A stretch of DNA of 64,000 nt from contig NZ_JADKCX010000015.1 in the NCBI RefSeq assembly GCF_016718685.1, positions 40,464-104,463 of the forward strand, in the 5' to 3' direction. Positions 9,236 through 17,876 of the stretch are shown piece by piece; position 1 is the stretch's first letter; every line of letters begins with the position of its first letter. The notes beneath the pieces are model-generated. The model saw nothing but the letters and a program-made list of their open reading frames with translations. It was not told the DNA's origin and did not search any database. Source of the DNA: Haliscomenobacter sp. (GTDB taxonomy: Bacteria > Bacteroidota > Bacteroidia > Chitinophagales > Saprospiraceae). The translations under genes were made by a program, and so were the position numbers.

Positions 9236-10464
9236 AGTCACAATTCTACCTGACACTCTGTTTCTGGCTATTTGGTGTGCTGGTATTGCTGGCGCAAAAT
9301 GACAGCACATTTTTCAAAAGAATCACCAGCGATTCTTCCAAAAATCAGCTCAATCTGGATGCCGTATACAACCGTCCGTTTTTGCAAGCAGGCAAAACAC
9401 CCGTGGCAGTAGGCGGTTACGTAGAAAGCAAAGTAGAATACCTACAAACGGATGGCGTTTCGGAGGGCTACCAATTTCAGATGCAACGTATGACTTTGTT
9501 TGTGTCTTCCTCCATCCATCGGCGCATCAAGTTTTTGTCTGAAATAGAATTTGAAGAAGGCACCAAAGAAATCAACATCGAGTTTGCTTCCCTGGACTTA
9601 CAATTCAATCCAATGTTCAACCTGCGTGGTGGCATTTTGATGAATCCAATTGGTGCGTTCAACCAAAACCACGACGGTCCCAAATGGGAATTCAACGACC
9701 GACCCATTGCTGCCACCCAAATGTTACCCGCCACTTTTAGCAATGTGGGGATGGGTCTTTGGGGTAAATACGCCAAAAAGAACTGGATTTTTGGCTACGA
9801 AGCCTATCTGACCAACGGTTTTGACGAGCAGATCATCAACAATACCGAGAACAAAACCTTTTTGCCTGCTTCCAAATTGAACCCTGACCGCTTTGAAGAA
9901 AATACCAATGGCCGCCCCCTATTTACAGGGAAAATCGCCCTGCGCAATCGCAAGTTTGGCGAAATTGGCCTGTCTACTATGCAGGGCATTTACAATAAAT
10001 TTGTAGATGATGGGTTGATCTTGGATGAAAAACGCGCCGTTCGGGTTTGGGCCATTGATTTCAATACCACCCTGCCCAAATTGAATACCTTCATCAATGG
10101 AGAATGGGCCTGGGTAGCCGTAAATGTGCCAGAAACTTTTACCCAACAATATGGCAATCGACAAAGCGGCGGCTTTATCGACGTTGTTCAACCTATTGTC
10201 AGACGAAAGATTTTTGGTTTTGATAATGCAGTCGTAAATTTGGCCTGCCGCCTGGAGTTTGTGGATTGGAACATTGGTACTTTTAAAGAAACAGGTGACC
10301 CCATCGAAGATAAAATTTGGGCAATTGTACCCGCACTTAGTTTCCGGCCTTCGGCTCAAACAGTGCTGCGCTTAAATTATCGGTACCATGCCCAGACAGA
10401 TATTTTGGGCAATCCCGCCGCTTTGACGGGTGGTTTTCAATTTGGTTTGGCTAGTTATTTTTAG
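9232..10464 (+). CDS. Outer membrane porin (phosphate-selective porin O/P-like)
   Basis: A 410-residue protein with a signal peptide (residues 1-21, ending LAQN) and a barrel of alternating strands. Recognisable segments are VGGYVESKVEY, FLSEIEFEEGTKEINIEFASLDLQF and LRGGILMNPIGAFNQNHDGPKWEFNDRP, the last typical of the OprO/OprP-like porins common in Bacteroidota. It ends in FGLASYF with a terminal Phe for barrel insertion. It is coupled to the Rieske gene by a four-base overlap and is the last gene of the operon. Substrate is not evident; the link with redox proteins could mean import of an oxidisable or oxidised solute. Confidence 0.75.
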   Translation: MKSQFYLTLCFWLFGVLVLLAQNDSTFFKRITSDSSKNQLNLDAVYNRPFLQAGKTPVAVGGYVESKVEYLQTDGVSEGYQFQMQRMTLFVSSSIHRRIKFLSEIEFEEGTKEINIEFASLDLQFNPMFNLRGGILMNPIGAFNQNHDGPKWEFNDRPIAATQMLPATFSNVGMGLWGKYAKKNWIFGYEAYLTNGFDEQIINNTENKTFLPASKLNPDRFEENTNGRPLFTGKIALRNRKFGEIGLSTMQGIYNKFVDDGLILDEKRAVRVWAIDFNTTLPKLNTFINGEWAWVAVNVPETFTQQYGNRQSGGFIDVVQPIVRRKIFGFDNAVVNLACRLEFVDWNIGTFKETGDPIEDKIWAIVPALSFRPSAQTVLRLNYRYHAQTDILGNPAALTGGFQFGLASYF

Positions 10465-10509
10465 AAGTTGTTTGAATTTTAACAACTCATTACCAACTAA
10501 ATAAAGCAA

Positions 10510-10536
10510 TTAGGTGCAATAAAATGCAGCACCTAA
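10510..10536. promoter_or_regulatory. 8-bp inverted repeat overlapping the promoter of the HYC_CC_PP gene
   Basis: TTAGGTGC at 10510-10517 and GCACCTAA at 10529-10536 are exact complements separated by 11 bases. The right arm covers the expected -33 position of the promoter whose -7 element is at 10549. TTAGGT half-sites resemble DtxR/MntR-family operators, though the spacing is longer than the classical site. Metal-responsive repression is inference. Confidence 0.5.
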
Positions 10537-10548
10537 GCATTTTATTTG

Positions 10549-10556
10549 TATCTTTG
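10549..10556 (+). promoter_or_regulatory. -7 element (TATCTTTG) of the HYC_CC_PP gene
   Basis: TATCTTTG matches TAnnTTTG and lies 24 bases before the ATG at 10581. Confidence 0.55.
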
Positions 10557-10580
10557 CAAAAGAATTGACAAAAAAAGAGT

Positions 10581-11027
10581 ATGCTTAAGTTTTTGCACAT
10601 CATTTTGGCGCTCAATGTGCTGTTATCCACCAGTGGGGTAACGGTATTTGAGCACTTGTGCCAAATGAATGGTAGAACGATAAGTATTTTTATTCAGCCT
10701 AAAGGATGTTGTAAATCTCAAAAGGTTACACAAAATTCTTGTCAAAAGGCAAAATGTAGCCTCAAAGATCACCACCACTCCTCTTTATCTAAAAAACCTT
10801 GTTGTGAGGATAAATCACAGCTTCTAAAATCAACTTCTGAAGGGGCAATTCAGAAGATTGTCACCTTCGATTTTAATTTTGACTTTATAACAGTCAATTT
10901 TTTGCCTTCTATCGTATGGGCAAGCAACATTACACCAACCAGCCAAAAAGCACTCCGCTTCTACCTGTATAAACCACCTCCTATGGTGACCGATATTCGG
11001 GTGTTTATACAGTCTTTCCTTTGTTAG
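10581..11027 (+). CDS. HYC_CC_PP-type small Cys/His-rich envelope protein
   Basis: A 148-residue protein with an N-terminal signal or membrane segment (residues 3-20). It has the motifs that name the HYC_CC_PP family: an H-x-C near residue 29 (EHLC), paired cysteines (KGCCKSQ and KPCCEDK), a histidine cluster (DHHHS), and a C-terminal YKPPPM. The function of the family is not known. Its position among metal efflux genes and its ligand-rich composition point to copper or zinc binding in the periplasm (inference). It has its own promoter with an overlapping inverted repeat, suggesting metal-regulated expression, and two hairpins follow it. Confidence 0.75.
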   Translation: MLKFLHIILALNVLLSTSGVTVFEHLCQMNGRTISIFIQPKGCCKSQKVTQNSCQKAKCSLKDHHHSSLSKKPCCEDKSQLLKSTSEGAIQKIVTFDFNFDFITVNFLPSIVWASNITPTSQKALRFYLYKPPPMVTDIRVFIQSFLC

Positions 11028-11042
11028 ATCATTCCTGCTCTA

Positions 11043-11081
11043 TTTTGCCGTTCTGGCAAAATCCAAAGCCAACCCGGCTTT
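11043..11081 (+). terminator. Two small hairpins after the HYC_CC_PP gene
   Basis: TTTTGCC-GTTCT-GGCAAAA (11043-11061) is followed by AAAGCC-AACCC-GGCTTT (11065-11081). Both stems are perfect and lie 16-38 bases after the stop codon; a terminator role is likely but unproved. Confidence 0.4.
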
Positions 11082-11169
11082 AGATACACCTATTTTTCTT
11101 TATCCTCAAGATCAGCCGCTACTTATTGCTTTGCGCAATATGGCCAATGATATTCTAAATTTTTCAGCA

Positions 11170-12057
11170 ATGAAAAAGTTATTGATGGCTAGCCTATCAC
11201 TGCTTTTTGTATGGGCTTGCTATGCCCAAACACCAACTAAAAAAGCAGACTTTAAAGTCCCTACGGCAAGCCCGGATGCTACTTTTACCCAACATTTCGG
11301 GGAAAGTGAAATCAAAGTTTCTTATGGTCGTCCCCTTGCCCGAGGGCGTAAGGTTTTTGGCAACCTGGTTCCTTTTGATAGTTTATGGCGCACCGGAGCG
11401 GGCGATTGTACCACAATTGAACTGTCAGAAGAGGTCGGTATTGGTGGTAAAAAAATGGCCCCGGGTAAATACGCTCTATTCACCATTCCAGGCATCGAAG
11501 AATGGACCATTGTCCTCAACAGTGATGTAAGCTTGCATGGCGCTTTCGGGTATACTGCTCAAAAAGATGTACATCGCTTCAAAGTAAAGGCGCACAAAAC
11601 AGAACGTTTCTACGAGACTTTCACCATCGAAATCAATGATTTTGCAGCGGATGGAAGTGCTTCTTTGAATTTGATTTGGGAAAATACTCAGGTTAAAATT
11701 CCACTGACTACTACTTCCGATGAGAGAATTATGACCGAGATTCGTCAAAGGCTTTTGGAGAACAAGGAGCAGGACGCAGACTTGCTCTTCCAGGCTGCCA
11801 ATTATTACTACACTACTCGACGTGATCTTAAGCAAGCGACTACTTGGGTATCAGCAGCCGAAAAACTGGATGTAGAAAACTTTGCCATTCCTAATCTTGC
11901 TCAGAAAATTTTTGCGGATACAAAACAGTACAGCTTGGCCATCGATGCGGCCAAACGAGCCATTGCTTTGGCCGAAAAGCAAAATCGTACCAGCGCGGTA
12001 ACCAGTTTGAAAAAACGCATTGCCGAGTGGCAACAGCTACTGAAATCCAAACCATAA
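11170..12057 (+). CDS. DUF2911 domain protein with C-terminal TPR-like helices
   Basis: A 295-residue secreted protein. The ATG at 11170 is chosen because it gives a signal peptide directly (KKLLMASLSLLFVWACYAQ); an earlier in-frame ATG at 11131 would put 13 extra residues before it. Residues 30-175 contain DUF2911 landmarks: VSYGRPLARGRKVFG, PFDSLWRTGAGDCT and APGKYALFTIPG. The C-terminal third is helical (ANYYYTTRRDLKQATTWVSAAEKL) and resembles tetratricopeptide repeats. DUF2911 proteins are common Bacteroidota envelope proteins of unknown function. It is bounded by hairpins on both sides, so it may be transcribed alone. Confidence 0.8.
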   Translation: MKKLLMASLSLLFVWACYAQTPTKKADFKVPTASPDATFTQHFGESEIKVSYGRPLARGRKVFGNLVPFDSLWRTGAGDCTTIELSEEVGIGGKKMAPGKYALFTIPGIEEWTIVLNSDVSLHGAFGYTAQKDVHRFKVKAHKTERFYETFTIEINDFAADGSASLNLIWENTQVKIPLTTTSDERIMTEIRQRLLENKEQDADLLFQAANYYYTTRRDLKQATTWVSAAEKLDVENFAIPNLAQKIFADTKQYSLAIDAAKRAIALAEKQNRTSAVTSLKKRIAEWQQLLKSKP

Positions 12058-12059
12058 TC

Positions 12060-12076
12060 CTTGGGTAAAACCCAAG
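12060..12076 (+). terminator. 7-bp hairpin after the DUF2911 gene
   Basis: CTTGGGT-AAA-ACCCAAG is a perfect stem starting 3 bases after the stop codon. Confidence 0.4.
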
Positions 12077-12109
12077 TTACATTCCTTGAATCACCAAAAT
12101 TTATTAACT

Positions 12110-13135
12110 ATGAAACTAACACATTTTTTAGGGATATTTCTATTGTTGAGCGCTGTTTTTTCTTGCAAAAAATCAGAACAACTCAATATCGATTATCCCG
12201 CAGCTTTTGTCGTGAATGGAGCTTCCAATAACGTGGTGGTAATTGATTTAAATACCGACCTGAAGACAGGGACACTAGGCTTAGACGGTGCTACCTTTCC
12301 TCACCACGTTTACCTCAGCCCCGACAAATCTCAAATCGCCGTGGCCATCACTTCTACCGATTTGAGTGCCGGTCATGGTGGGCATGGTACAGGAACCGCT
12401 GCCTACCAGGTAATCATCCTTGATACAAAAACTGGCGAAATACATCACTCTATTGCACTGGATAAGTTGCCCCACAATGCAGCCTATTCTCCTGATGGCA
12501 AAGAGCTATGGGTGGGACAGGCGGACGCTGCGCAAAGCAAAATTTTGGTATTTAATACTTCGGATTTTTCACAGAAGGCCAGCATCAATGTGGGAAAAGG
12601 CCTTTCTGAAACTACCTTTTCTGTAGATGGTACCAAGGTTTATGCCGCCAATACCGATGACAACACCATTGCCATCATCAAAGCTGCGGATAAATCGATC
12701 CTGACCACTTTGTCCGTAGGCACTGCTCCAGTTGGTGCTTGGCCTGCTGAGAATGGCAAAATGTATGCCGACAATGAAACCAGCAAAACAGTATCCGAGA
12801 TTGATGTGGCTACCAACGCCATTACAGCTACCATCAACCTGGGCTTCAAACCCGGCTACGTAGCCTACAGCGATCACCACGCAGAATTGTGGGTGAGTGA
12901 TGCGGATAATGGCAAGGTGGTTTATTTCAAGTTAGTGGCTGGTAAATGGACAAAAGAGGGCGAAATCAGCACTGGAGCCGATGCTCATGCCATCGCTTTC
13001 AACGCGGATGGTACCAAAGCCTTTGTTACCAATCAAGGTGCTGGTACATTGTCCATCATCAAAATGAGCGACCATACCAAAATAAAAGACATTGCCGTGG
13101 GTGATATGCCTAATGGTATTGCCCTGAATCTCTGA
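12110..13135 (+). CDS. YncE-type beta-propeller lipoprotein
   Basis: A 341-residue lipoprotein; the ATG at 12110 gives a signal with lipobox AVFSC (Cys about residue 19), whereas the TTG at 12086 would only extend the signal. The rest is built from about seven repeats of 40-45 residues of the form N-x-V-x-V-I-D-x-x-T (for example NNVVVIDLNT, YQVIILDTKTGEI, NTIAIIKAADKSIL, KTVSEIDVATNAI), as in YVTN/YncE and cytochrome d1-like beta-propellers. A His/Gly-rich loop (HGGHGTG) in the second blade could bind a metal. The role is probably protein or metal binding in the periplasm; no catalytic haem motif is present. Confidence 0.8.
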   Translation: MKLTHFLGIFLLLSAVFSCKKSEQLNIDYPAAFVVNGASNNVVVIDLNTDLKTGTLGLDGATFPHHVYLSPDKSQIAVAITSTDLSAGHGGHGTGTAAYQVIILDTKTGEIHHSIALDKLPHNAAYSPDGKELWVGQADAAQSKILVFNTSDFSQKASINVGKGLSETTFSVDGTKVYAANTDDNTIAIIKAADKSILTTLSVGTAPVGAWPAENGKMYADNETSKTVSEIDVATNAITATINLGFKPGYVAYSDHHAELWVSDADNGKVVYFKLVAGKWTKEGEISTGADAHAIAFNADGTKAFVTNQGAGTLSIIKMSDHTKIKDIAVGDMPNGIALNL

Positions 13136-13156
13136 TTATTATTCGTCAATCTGGCT

Positions 13157-13174
13157 CCGACTGAGTACAGTCGG
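13157..13174 (+). terminator. 7-bp hairpin after the beta-propeller gene
   Basis: CCGACTG-AGTA-CAGTCGG is a perfect stem located 21 bases past the stop codon and about 30 bases before the next gene. Confidence 0.4.
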
Positions 13175-13202
13175 TAAAACAAAGCTTTAAACAATCAATT
13201 GT

Positions 13203-14210
13203 ATGAAAAACGGATTCATCGCAAGCTTGGTTCTTGCACTTTCTTTTGGCTTGTTCAGTGCTTGCCAAAATTCAGCCTCCAAAACACCTGTAGAAACTGT
13301 CGCTGCTGGGGTGAAATACATCTGCCCCATGAACTGTGAAGATGGCAAAACTTATGATAAACCTGGTTCTTGCCCAGTTTGCCATATGGATTTGGAACTA
13401 ATGAAAGCTGAAGTTGAAGCGAATAAAGCTGAATACTATACTGCTTTTACAATTAGCCCTGCTCAACTGGAAGTGGGCAAATCGGGCATGATGTCTTTTA
13501 CGCCCAAGATCAAAGACAAGGATGGGACTGCTGTTCCGCTGGATTTGGTGCATGAGAAAAAAATGCACTTGATTTTGGTGAGTGACGACCTGTCCTCGTT
13601 TGATCACATTCACCCCGAATATTCGGCTTCGGGTAGCTACGACATCAAAGTGCTGGCTAAAGGGGAGAATTTCACCAATGGCCGTGGACACAATGAAACC
13701 CGCTTTGAGGGCGGCGGCAAGTATTGGGCTTTTGCTGATTTCAAACCCACAGGTGGCCTGAATCAGGTCAACAAAATTGAAGTGGATGTGGCAGGGGCGC
13801 CCGCTAAAGCACTCAGCTTTCCGCAAGCAAAAATGACTACTTCGATAGATGGATATTCGCTAACAATGGAAGCAGGTCACTCCGGTACTGGCCTTGTTTC
13901 AGGTAGCCAACAACACATTCCTGTTTCCATCAAACAAGGCGGGCAAGCGGTTGACCCAGCTACTTTTGAAAACTACTTGGGTGAAAAAGCACACCTGGTT
14001 ATGATTGAAGTGGATTCAAAAGAATATGTACACACCCACCCAGCTGTAGAAAACGGTAAACTGGATGTACACACCACTTTTGCAAAGCCAGGTACTTATC
14101 GGGGCTGGTTGCAGTTTCAAACAGCTGGCAAAGTCCACACTGCCGATTTTGTAATCAAAGTTCAAGAGGGCTCAGCGCAGGCTGAACAAGATGGCCATGC
14201 AGGTCATTAA
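13203..14210 (+). CDS. Heavy-metal-binding-domain lipoprotein
   Basis: A 335-residue lipoprotein with lipobox LFSAC (Cys about residue 21). Residues 38-63 form a heavy-metal-binding domain of the YCPM...PGxCPxCxM type (YICPMNCEDG and GSCPVCHMDLEL), as found in CusB-like adaptors and CopB-type ATPases. The body contains repeated beta segments with His-rich motifs (HEKKMHLILVSDDLSSFDHIHPEY, and EYVHTHPAVENGK), probably two related domains of about 100 residues. The C-terminus ends DGHAGH. It probably binds Cu or Ag in the periplasm upstream of the second RND set; chaperone or sensor roles are both possible. Confidence 0.78.
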   Translation: MKNGFIASLVLALSFGLFSACQNSASKTPVETVAAGVKYICPMNCEDGKTYDKPGSCPVCHMDLELMKAEVEANKAEYYTAFTISPAQLEVGKSGMMSFTPKIKDKDGTAVPLDLVHEKKMHLILVSDDLSSFDHIHPEYSASGSYDIKVLAKGENFTNGRGHNETRFEGGGKYWAFADFKPTGGLNQVNKIEVDVAGAPAKALSFPQAKMTTSIDGYSLTMEAGHSGTGLVSGSQQHIPVSIKQGGQAVDPATFENYLGEKAHLVMIEVDSKEYVHTHPAVENGKLDVHTTFAKPGTYRGWLQFQTAGKVHTADFVIKVQEGSAQAEQDGHAGH

Positions 14211-14249
14211 AAACGACAATACGATTTAAAATCATTAAAAAATTCAACC

Positions 14250-14645
14250 ATGAGAATTTCCATCATCTTGTTTTTCTCTTTCTGTTTTGCACAGCTTGCG
14301 GTGGCGCAACAGGCCACTACAGGCAATGACAATTTGCAAACCGCCCAATTCAAAGTTTTGGGCAATTGTGGCATGTGCAAAAAGACCATCGAAAAGGCCG
14401 CCTTGGGCGCCCAGGCTTCTACTGCCGTATGGGATGTTAAGACGGATATGATCAGTGTCTCTTTTGATGGCAAAAAGACATCAAAGGAGGCTCTCCAAAA
14501 AGCCATCGCTTTAGCTGGTTACGACAATGCAGGCTACAAAGCCGATGATGAAGCATACAAGAAACTTCACGGTTGCTGCCAGTACGACCGGACGGGTGAA
14601 GCAGGCGGAACGAAATCATGTACCGCCAACGATCAGGAGCATTAA
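14250..14645 (+). CDS. Secreted heavy-metal-associated (HMA) domain protein
   Basis: A 131-residue protein with a signal peptide (residues 1-23, ending VAQQ) and a single HMA ferredoxin-like fold at about 28-100. The metal loop is GNCGMCKKTIE (CxxC). The pattern of strands and helices (VSFDGKKTSKEALQKAIALAGYD) matches periplasmic MerP/CopZ-like chaperones. The tail carries a further HGCCQY motif that may add ligands. It lies 39 bp after the heavy-metal-binding lipoprotein and 82 bp before the pump, so it likely hands Cu(I)/Ag(I) or another soft metal to that system. Confidence 0.82.
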   Translation: MRISIILFFSFCFAQLAVAQQATTGNDNLQTAQFKVLGNCGMCKKTIEKAALGAQASTAVWDVKTDMISVSFDGKKTSKEALQKAIALAGYDNAGYKADDEAYKKLHGCCQYDRTGEAGGTKSCTANDQEH

Positions 14646-14691
14646 ATAGTAGAACTGAATCGTACCATAAATTTTTATTTATGAGTTGGGT

Positions 14692-14710
14692 TCCGGGCCA
14701 TAGGCCCGGA
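14692..14710 (+). terminator. 8-bp GC-rich hairpin before the second pump gene
   Basis: TCCGGGCC-ATA-GGCCCGGA lies 18 bases before the pump ATG. No T-run follows; it could be an attenuator or a translation-modulating hairpin. Confidence 0.35.
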
Positions 14711-14727
14711 GCCTTTATCCCTTCCCT

Positions 14728-17700
14728 ATGTTGAATCGAGTTATCCAATTTTCTTTACAGAATCGACTGTTTGTTGTTGCTTCTGCGGCACTTTTGCTGG
14801 TGTGGGGCACTTGGACTACGGTACATTTACCCGTTGACGTGCTGCCCGACCTCAATCGTCCTCGCGTGACCGTGTTTTTGGAAGCAGGTGGGATGTCTCC
14901 TGAGGAAATAGAAGTGCAAGCGGTTTTGCCCATCGAAACGGCGCTAAATGGCTCTCCAGGGGTCGAAGTGGTGCGCAGTAGCTCCTCGCGTGGGATCGGA
15001 CTCGTGTTTATAGAGTTTGACTGGGATGTAGATTTGTACCGCGCCCGCCAATTGGTGGCAGAAAAACTCAGCACCGTACCACTTCCCAATGGGATTGTAC
15101 CCGTGATGGGGCCAATATCTTCGGTCATGGGTCAAATCATGTTGGTTGGCGTAACGGCTAAAGTCCCCAAAGGTAAAACCATCGACCCTGAAAAGGCTGC
15201 GGAGATTCGCACTTTGGCTGATTTTACCATTCGCCGCCGATTGCTGGCCATCAAAGGGGTTGCCCAGGTGATTCCCATCGGTGGAGACCGCCTGCAATAC
15301 CAGGTGCTGGTATGTTCAGCTAAACTCAAACAATACAACTTAACCCTCGAAGACATTAATTTGGCTTTGGAAAATGCCAACCTGAATTCCACTGGAAGTT
15401 TTTTTAATCGTTACGGTTCGGAGGTGTTGATTAGTGTACTGGGGCGGGCAAAAAACCTGGAGGATTTACAAGGTACGGTTGTGGTCAATCGAGGGGGCAG
15501 CCCTGTACTGCTGAGCCAGGTAGCAGACGTACAGTTTGGCGCAGCCATCAAACGGGGCGATGCTTCAATCAATGCCAAACCTGCGGTAATCCTTACCGTT
15601 GAAAAACAACCTGGTGCCAATACCGTTACTTTAACGGAAGACATTGAGCAGGCACTGAACGAACTGAAACTTTCTCTTCCCTCCGATATTGAACTCAATC
15701 CAAAGGTTTTTCAACAAAAAAACTTTATCGTACATGCTCTCACCAATGTGGAAGAGGCACTACGTGATGGGTTCATCCTGGTGATCATTGTCTTGTTTTT
15801 GTTTCTGCTTAATTTCCGAACGACCATCATCACGCTTACAGCGATTCCGCTTTCTTTGGTCATCACCGCATTGATTTTTAAATGGTTCAATATTTCCATT
15901 AACACGCTAACCCTAGGTGGTTTGGCCATTGCCATTGGCGAATTGGTGGATGATGCCATTGTGGACGTAGAAAACGTATTCCGGCGCTTGCGCGAAAACA
16001 AAGAGTTGGAAAACCCTAAAAATCCCTTGCAAGTAATTTACGATGCCAGTAGTGAGGTGCGCAATTCGATTGTGTACGCTACCATTATTGTGGTGCTGGT
16101 ATTTCTGCCGCTCTTCCAACTTCAGGGCATTGAGGGACGAATATTCGCCCCACTGGGTATCGCTTACATTACCTCCATTTTGGCGTCACTTTTGGTGTCT
16201 CTTTCCGTTACACCAGCACTCTGCGCCTACTTATTGCCCCGATCCAACCTGAATGAAGGCAAAGAGTCCGCTTTGGTGAGATGGCTCAAAAAACAGGATG
16301 TAAAACTCCTGCACCTTGGTTTATCTCATCCTCGGATGGTGCTTGGCTTTGCTTCGGCATTGGTTGTAGCAGCTTTGCTGGTTGCCATGCGCTTTGGTAC
16401 CGAGTTTTTGCCCCCTTTTAACGAAGGTAGCTTTACGGTCAATCTCTATGCTCCCGCTGGCACTTCTTTGGAAGAAAGCAATAAGATCGGTACAGTTGCG
16501 GAGCAACTCATGCTCAGGGTAAAGGATGTAGAATATACTGCTCGCCGCACGGGGCGAGCAGAGTTGGACGAACACGTTGAACCCGTAAGCAACTCCGAAA
16601 TTGAAGTAGAGCTAAAAGAGGATGCGCGGCCACGTTCCGAAGTAGTGGCGGATATTCGGAAACAGTTAGCCAATCTCGCTGGGGTTTCAGTGAGCATCGG
16701 TCAGCCTATTTCGCATCGCCTCGACCACTTGTTGAGCGGGGTCAGAGCACAGATTGCCATCAAGATTTTTGGAGAGGACCTTACGGAGTTACGCGCATTG
16801 GCTGCCCAGGTTCAAGGGGTGGTAAAGGATATCCCTGGAGCGGTTGATGTTCAAGTTGAACGGCAGGTCTTGGTTCCACAACTAACCATTCGTATCGACC
16901 GACAGGCTTTGCAACGCTACGGCATGCAAACGGGTGAAGTGGCACGAGATCTGGAGATTTTGTACGGAGGGCTAGTCGTTTCTCAAATTTTGGAAGGTCA
17001 AAAGACCTTTGACCTGGTCTTGCGTTCAGTCGCAAAGGATCGGGAGAATTTGGAAAATATTCGCAATACGCAAATCCATACTCCTGAAGGCGTGCTCATC
17101 CCACTCAATAGTATCGCGCACATTGAATACGAAAAAGGCATCAATACCGTCAGCCATGAAAACAGCCAGCGGCGCATCATCGTCTCTGCCAACGTTCAGG
17201 GGAGAGACCTGGGAAGTACAGCAGCCGCCATCCAAAAGGCAGTAGGGGATAAGTTGAAAATGCCCCAAGGGTATTTTTTGGAATACGGGGGACAGTTTGA
17301 AGCTCAAAAAGAGGCTTCTCGGCTCATCGGCATACTGAGTGTGTTTGCACTTTTAGGCATCTTCCTGGTGTTGTATGCACATTTTCGTTCTTGGCGCATT
17401 GTGCTCCAGGTGATGCTGAATATTCCATTGGCACTGGTGGGTAGTGTCATTGCAGTATGGTTGACCGGGGGCACTTTTTCCGTAGCCACGCTGGTGGGCT
17501 TCATTACCCTTACGGGGATTGCCTCGCGCAACGGAATCATGATGATTTCGCACTACTTGCATTTGATGGAACACGAGGGGGAAAAGTTTGATCAACAAAT
17601 GATCATCCGCGGATCATTGGAACGTTTGGTCCCCGTGTTGATGACGGCACTGGTTGCTGCGCTGGCCTTAATTCCACTTACCCTCGATGCCCAGGCTGCG

Positions 17701-17874
17701 GGCAAGGAAATTCTTTACCCGGTAGCTACGGTGATTTTGGGAGGTTTACTTTCATCCACCTTGTTAGACATGATTGTTACCCCATCTATATTCTGGCTTT
17801 GGGGTGAACAAGCTGTTCACGACTATTTTCAAGGCAAGAACCAATCGGTCTCTTTAACTCAAGATAAGCATTGA
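14728..17874 (+). CDS. Second heavy-metal RND efflux pump (CzcA/CusA family)
   Basis: A 1048-residue, full-length HME-RND pump. It has an N-terminal TM helix, porter loop starting PVDVLPDLNRPRVTVFLEAGGMSPEEIE, TM4 proton-relay segment AIAIGELVDDAIVDVENV, a second porter loop with RRTGRAELDEHVEP (shared with the first pump) and a C-terminal TM bundle ending near ILGGLLSSTLLDMIVTPSIFWL. It differs enough from the pump at 2.8 kb to be a separate paralogue rather than a recent duplication. It overlaps the start region of the next gene and is followed by its own outer membrane factor and adaptor, a gene order reversed relative to the first operon. The metal specificity cannot be read off with certainty. 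Confidence 0.92.
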   Translation: MLNRVIQFSLQNRLFVVASAALLLVWGTWTTVHLPVDVLPDLNRPRVTVFLEAGGMSPEEIEVQAVLPIETALNGSPGVEVVRSSSSRGIGLVFIEFDWDVDLYRARQLVAEKLSTVPLPNGIVPVMGPISSVMGQIMLVGVTAKVPKGKTIDPEKAAEIRTLADFTIRRRLLAIKGVAQVIPIGGDRLQYQVLVCSAKLKQYNLTLEDINLALENANLNSTGSFFNRYGSEVLISVLGRAKNLEDLQGTVVVNRGGSPVLLSQVADVQFGAAIKRGDASINAKPAVILTVEKQPGANTVTLTEDIEQALNELKLSLPSDIELNPKVFQQKNFIVHALTNVEEALRDGFILVIIVLFLFLLNFRTTIITLTAIPLSLVITALIFKWFNISINTLTLGGLAIAIGELVDDAIVDVENVFRRLRENKELENPKNPLQVIYDASSEVRNSIVYATIIVVLVFLPLFQLQGIEGRIFAPLGIAYITSILASLLVSLSVTPALCAYLLPRSNLNEGKESALVRWLKKQDVKLLHLGLSHPRMVLGFASALVVAALLVAMRFGTEFLPPFNEGSFTVNLYAPAGTSLEESNKIGTVAEQLMLRVKDVEYTARRTGRAELDEHVEPVSNSEIEVELKEDARPRSEVVADIRKQLANLAGVSVSIGQPISHRLDHLLSGVRAQIAIKIFGEDLTELRALAAQVQGVVKDIPGAVDVQVERQVLVPQLTIRIDRQALQRYGMQTGEVARDLEILYGGLVVSQILEGQKTFDLVLRSVAKDRENLENIRNTQIHTPEGVLIPLNSIAHIEYEKGINTVSHENSQRRIIVSANVQGRDLGSTAAAIQKAVGDKLKMPQGYFLEYGGQFEAQKEASRLIGILSVFALLGIFLVLYAHFRSWRIVLQVMLNIPLALVGSVIAVWLTGGTFSVATLVGFITLTGIASRNGIMMISHYLHLMEHEGEKFDQQMIIRGSLERLVPVLMTALVAALALIPLTLDAQAAGKEILYPVATVILGGLLSSTLLDMIVTPSIFWLWGEQAVHDYFQGKNQSVSLTQDKH

Positions 17875-17876
17875 TT

